Source: Lentzea aerocolonigenes
Lineage (GTDB): Bacteria; Actinomycetota; Actinomycetes; Mycobacteriales; Pseudonocardiaceae
Reading direction: 5' to 3'
NCBI RefSeq assembly: GCF_000974445.1
Contig: NZ_BBOJ01000002.1
Span: 1 to 64,000, forward strand
DNA: 64,000 nucleotides
Shown here: piece by piece, positions 63,170 through 64,000 of the stretch
How the letters are laid out: each line of letters begins with the position of its first letter
How positions within the stretch are numbered: the first letter of the stretch is position 1
Program-made: the position numbers and the translations under genes
The notes under the pieces: model-generated
What the model saw: the letters and a program-made list of their open reading frames with translations, nothing else
What the model was told of the DNA's origin: nothing
Database searches by the model: none

Positions 63170-63385
63170 GCGCCGAAACCTCACTTTTCCCGTGAATCGT
63201 GAACGACGAGCGTAGGCGTCCACCCCCAGGCCGTAGTTGACAGAACCGGGACAGTTCCCTGTCGCATTCTGCGGCGCGCTGAACCCTCAACCCAGCGGAT
63301 TCATCCAGGACAGAAAAGTGACAATTCCTCGGTGGAAGCACGACAACGCCGGTCATGTGCGCGGGGCGACCGATACCGTTCTCGC

Positions 63386-64000
63386 GTGGAAGCCCGTTAT
63401 GACGTGTTCCTGTCGTTCAGCGGCGACGATCGGCCGCGCGTCATGGAGCTGTACGAGGCACTGAAGGTGGATGGACTGCGTGCGTTCATCGACGAACGCG
63501 GCATCCGGTACGGCCACGGCGTCTCCGCGGAGATCACGACGGCGCTGCGCGGCTCGAAGACGATGCTCGTGTACTACTCGGCTTCGTTCCCGCAGCGGTC
63601 GGCGTGCCAGTTCGAGCTGCGGTACGCCTACCTCACGGCGTTGCGCGCGGGTCAGGTCGAGCAACGGATCCTGGTGGTCAACCCGGAGGATCCGGCCACG
63701 GACCACCTGCTCCCGCTGGAGCTCAGCACCAACCGGTATGTGAGGACCTGGCAGTCGAAGCGCGAACTCGCCGCCCTGGTGGCGCTGGTCCGGCAGAAGG
63801 CGCAGGCGCTGGACGGCCCGTTCCCCGGCATGGACTTCGGCGCTCCGCCACCGGTGCACCACCGGAAGTTCGAACCGACGGTGAGCTTCGTCGGCCGGTA
63901 CCGCGATCGGTGGGCGCTGCACTCGGCCCTGCACCGCGGCGACCACCCGCTGATGAACCCCGTGACAGGACCACAGGTGGCTTCGCTCACCGGGATGACC
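63386..64000 (+). CDS. TIR-domain protein, C-terminus beyond the window
   Basis: The first 205 residues of a TIR protein. Residues 4 to about 135 are the TIR fold: YDVFLSFSGDDRPRVMELYEAL, GLRAFIDERGI, TMLVYYSASFPQRSACQFELRYA with the Glu used by NAD-cleaving TIRs. From about residue 165 the sequence VSFVGRYRDRWALHSAL looks like the entry to an ATPase module of the NB-ARC/AAA kind. GTG 63386 lies 6 bases after a -10-like TACCGT, so a leaderless message is possible. Adjacent to kinase and ABC genes and 10 kb from the defence island, it may be another immune protein. Confidence 0.8.
   Translation, partial: MEARYDVFLSFSGDDRPRVMELYEALKVDGLRAFIDERGIRYGHGVSAEITTALRGSKTMLVYYSASFPQRSACQFELRYAYLTALRAGQVEQRILVVNPEDPATDHLLPLELSTNRYVRTWQSKRELAALVALVRQKAQALDGPFPGMDFGAPPPVHHRKFEPTVSFVGRYRDRWALHSALHRGDHPLMNPVTGPQVASLTGMT

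Overview
The window is high-GC DNA from an actinomycete. The gene content (Ser/Thr kinase next to an FHA-ABC transporter, XRE/DUF5753 and XRE-NB-ARC-TPR regulators, DUF222/HNH gene, FadR- and LacI-controlled sugar clusters) and the frequent GTG starts and 4-base ATGA/GTGA overlaps fit a Pseudonocardiales-type genome such as Lentzea, Saccharothrix or Actinosynnema. That placement is inference; no rRNA or tRNA gene is visible to anchor it.

Layout. 1-1.4 kb: a group II intron, running off the left edge, inserted in sense orientation in an XRE/DUF5753 regulator gene. 1.4-6.9 kb: a MacAB-type export operon with its own OmpR/histidine-kinase pair. 6.9-11.8 kb: small-molecule genes (DUF1684-NTF2 fusion, methyltransferase, XRE-cupin regulator with a divergent MFS exporter, FAD monooxygenase). 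11.9-22 kb: a galactoside/galactonate cluster with galactonate dehydratase, SDR, secreted GH27 and cytoplasmic GH36 alpha-galactosidases, KDPG-type aldolase, a sugar ABC importer and a FadR-type GntR regulator. Two nearly identical 18-bp operators tie this cluster together. 22-24.1 kb: a DUF222/HNH endonuclease gene framed by about 260-bp inverted repeats that themselves contain inverted repeats, a candidate mobile element. 24.2-25.8 kb: a reductase/HxlR pair and a secreted protein. 25.8-36.3 kb: a complete L-rhamnose regulon (LacI regulator, four-gene ABC importer, mutarotase, isomerase, aldolase-dehydrogenase fusion, rhamnulokinase). 36.3-42.0 kb: a second LacI-controlled ABC importer with a GH63-like hydrolase, substrate unknown. 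A perfect 34-bp palindrome at 42.2 kb marks the border to the accessory part.

42.2-54.7 kb is a defence island. On the minus strand lies a three-gene pPIWI-RE island (restriction-like endonuclease, DinG/XPD-like helicase, PIWI-RE protein), every junction overlapping by 4 bp. Divergent from it, across about 130 bp, are a SEFIR-domain protein and a caspase-like peptidase fused to a Ski2-type helicase, also overlapping by 4 bp. The shared intergenic region holds three heptamer direct repeats at an exact 11-bp period. The SEFIR plus caspase-helicase pair is the strongest candidate here for an incompletely described system: a nucleic-acid-processing helicase carrying a death-type protease, coupled to a TIR-like signalling or effector protein.

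54.7-64 kb: a secreted SH3-like protein, a lipoprotein/membrane-protein pair, an XRE-NB-ARC-TPR regulator with a small membrane peptide upstream, a Ser/Thr kinase (PASTA plus NPCBM-like ectodomain) overlapping an FHA-ABC transporter as in the PknF/Rv1747 arrangement, and the start of a TIR-domain protein cut by the right edge.
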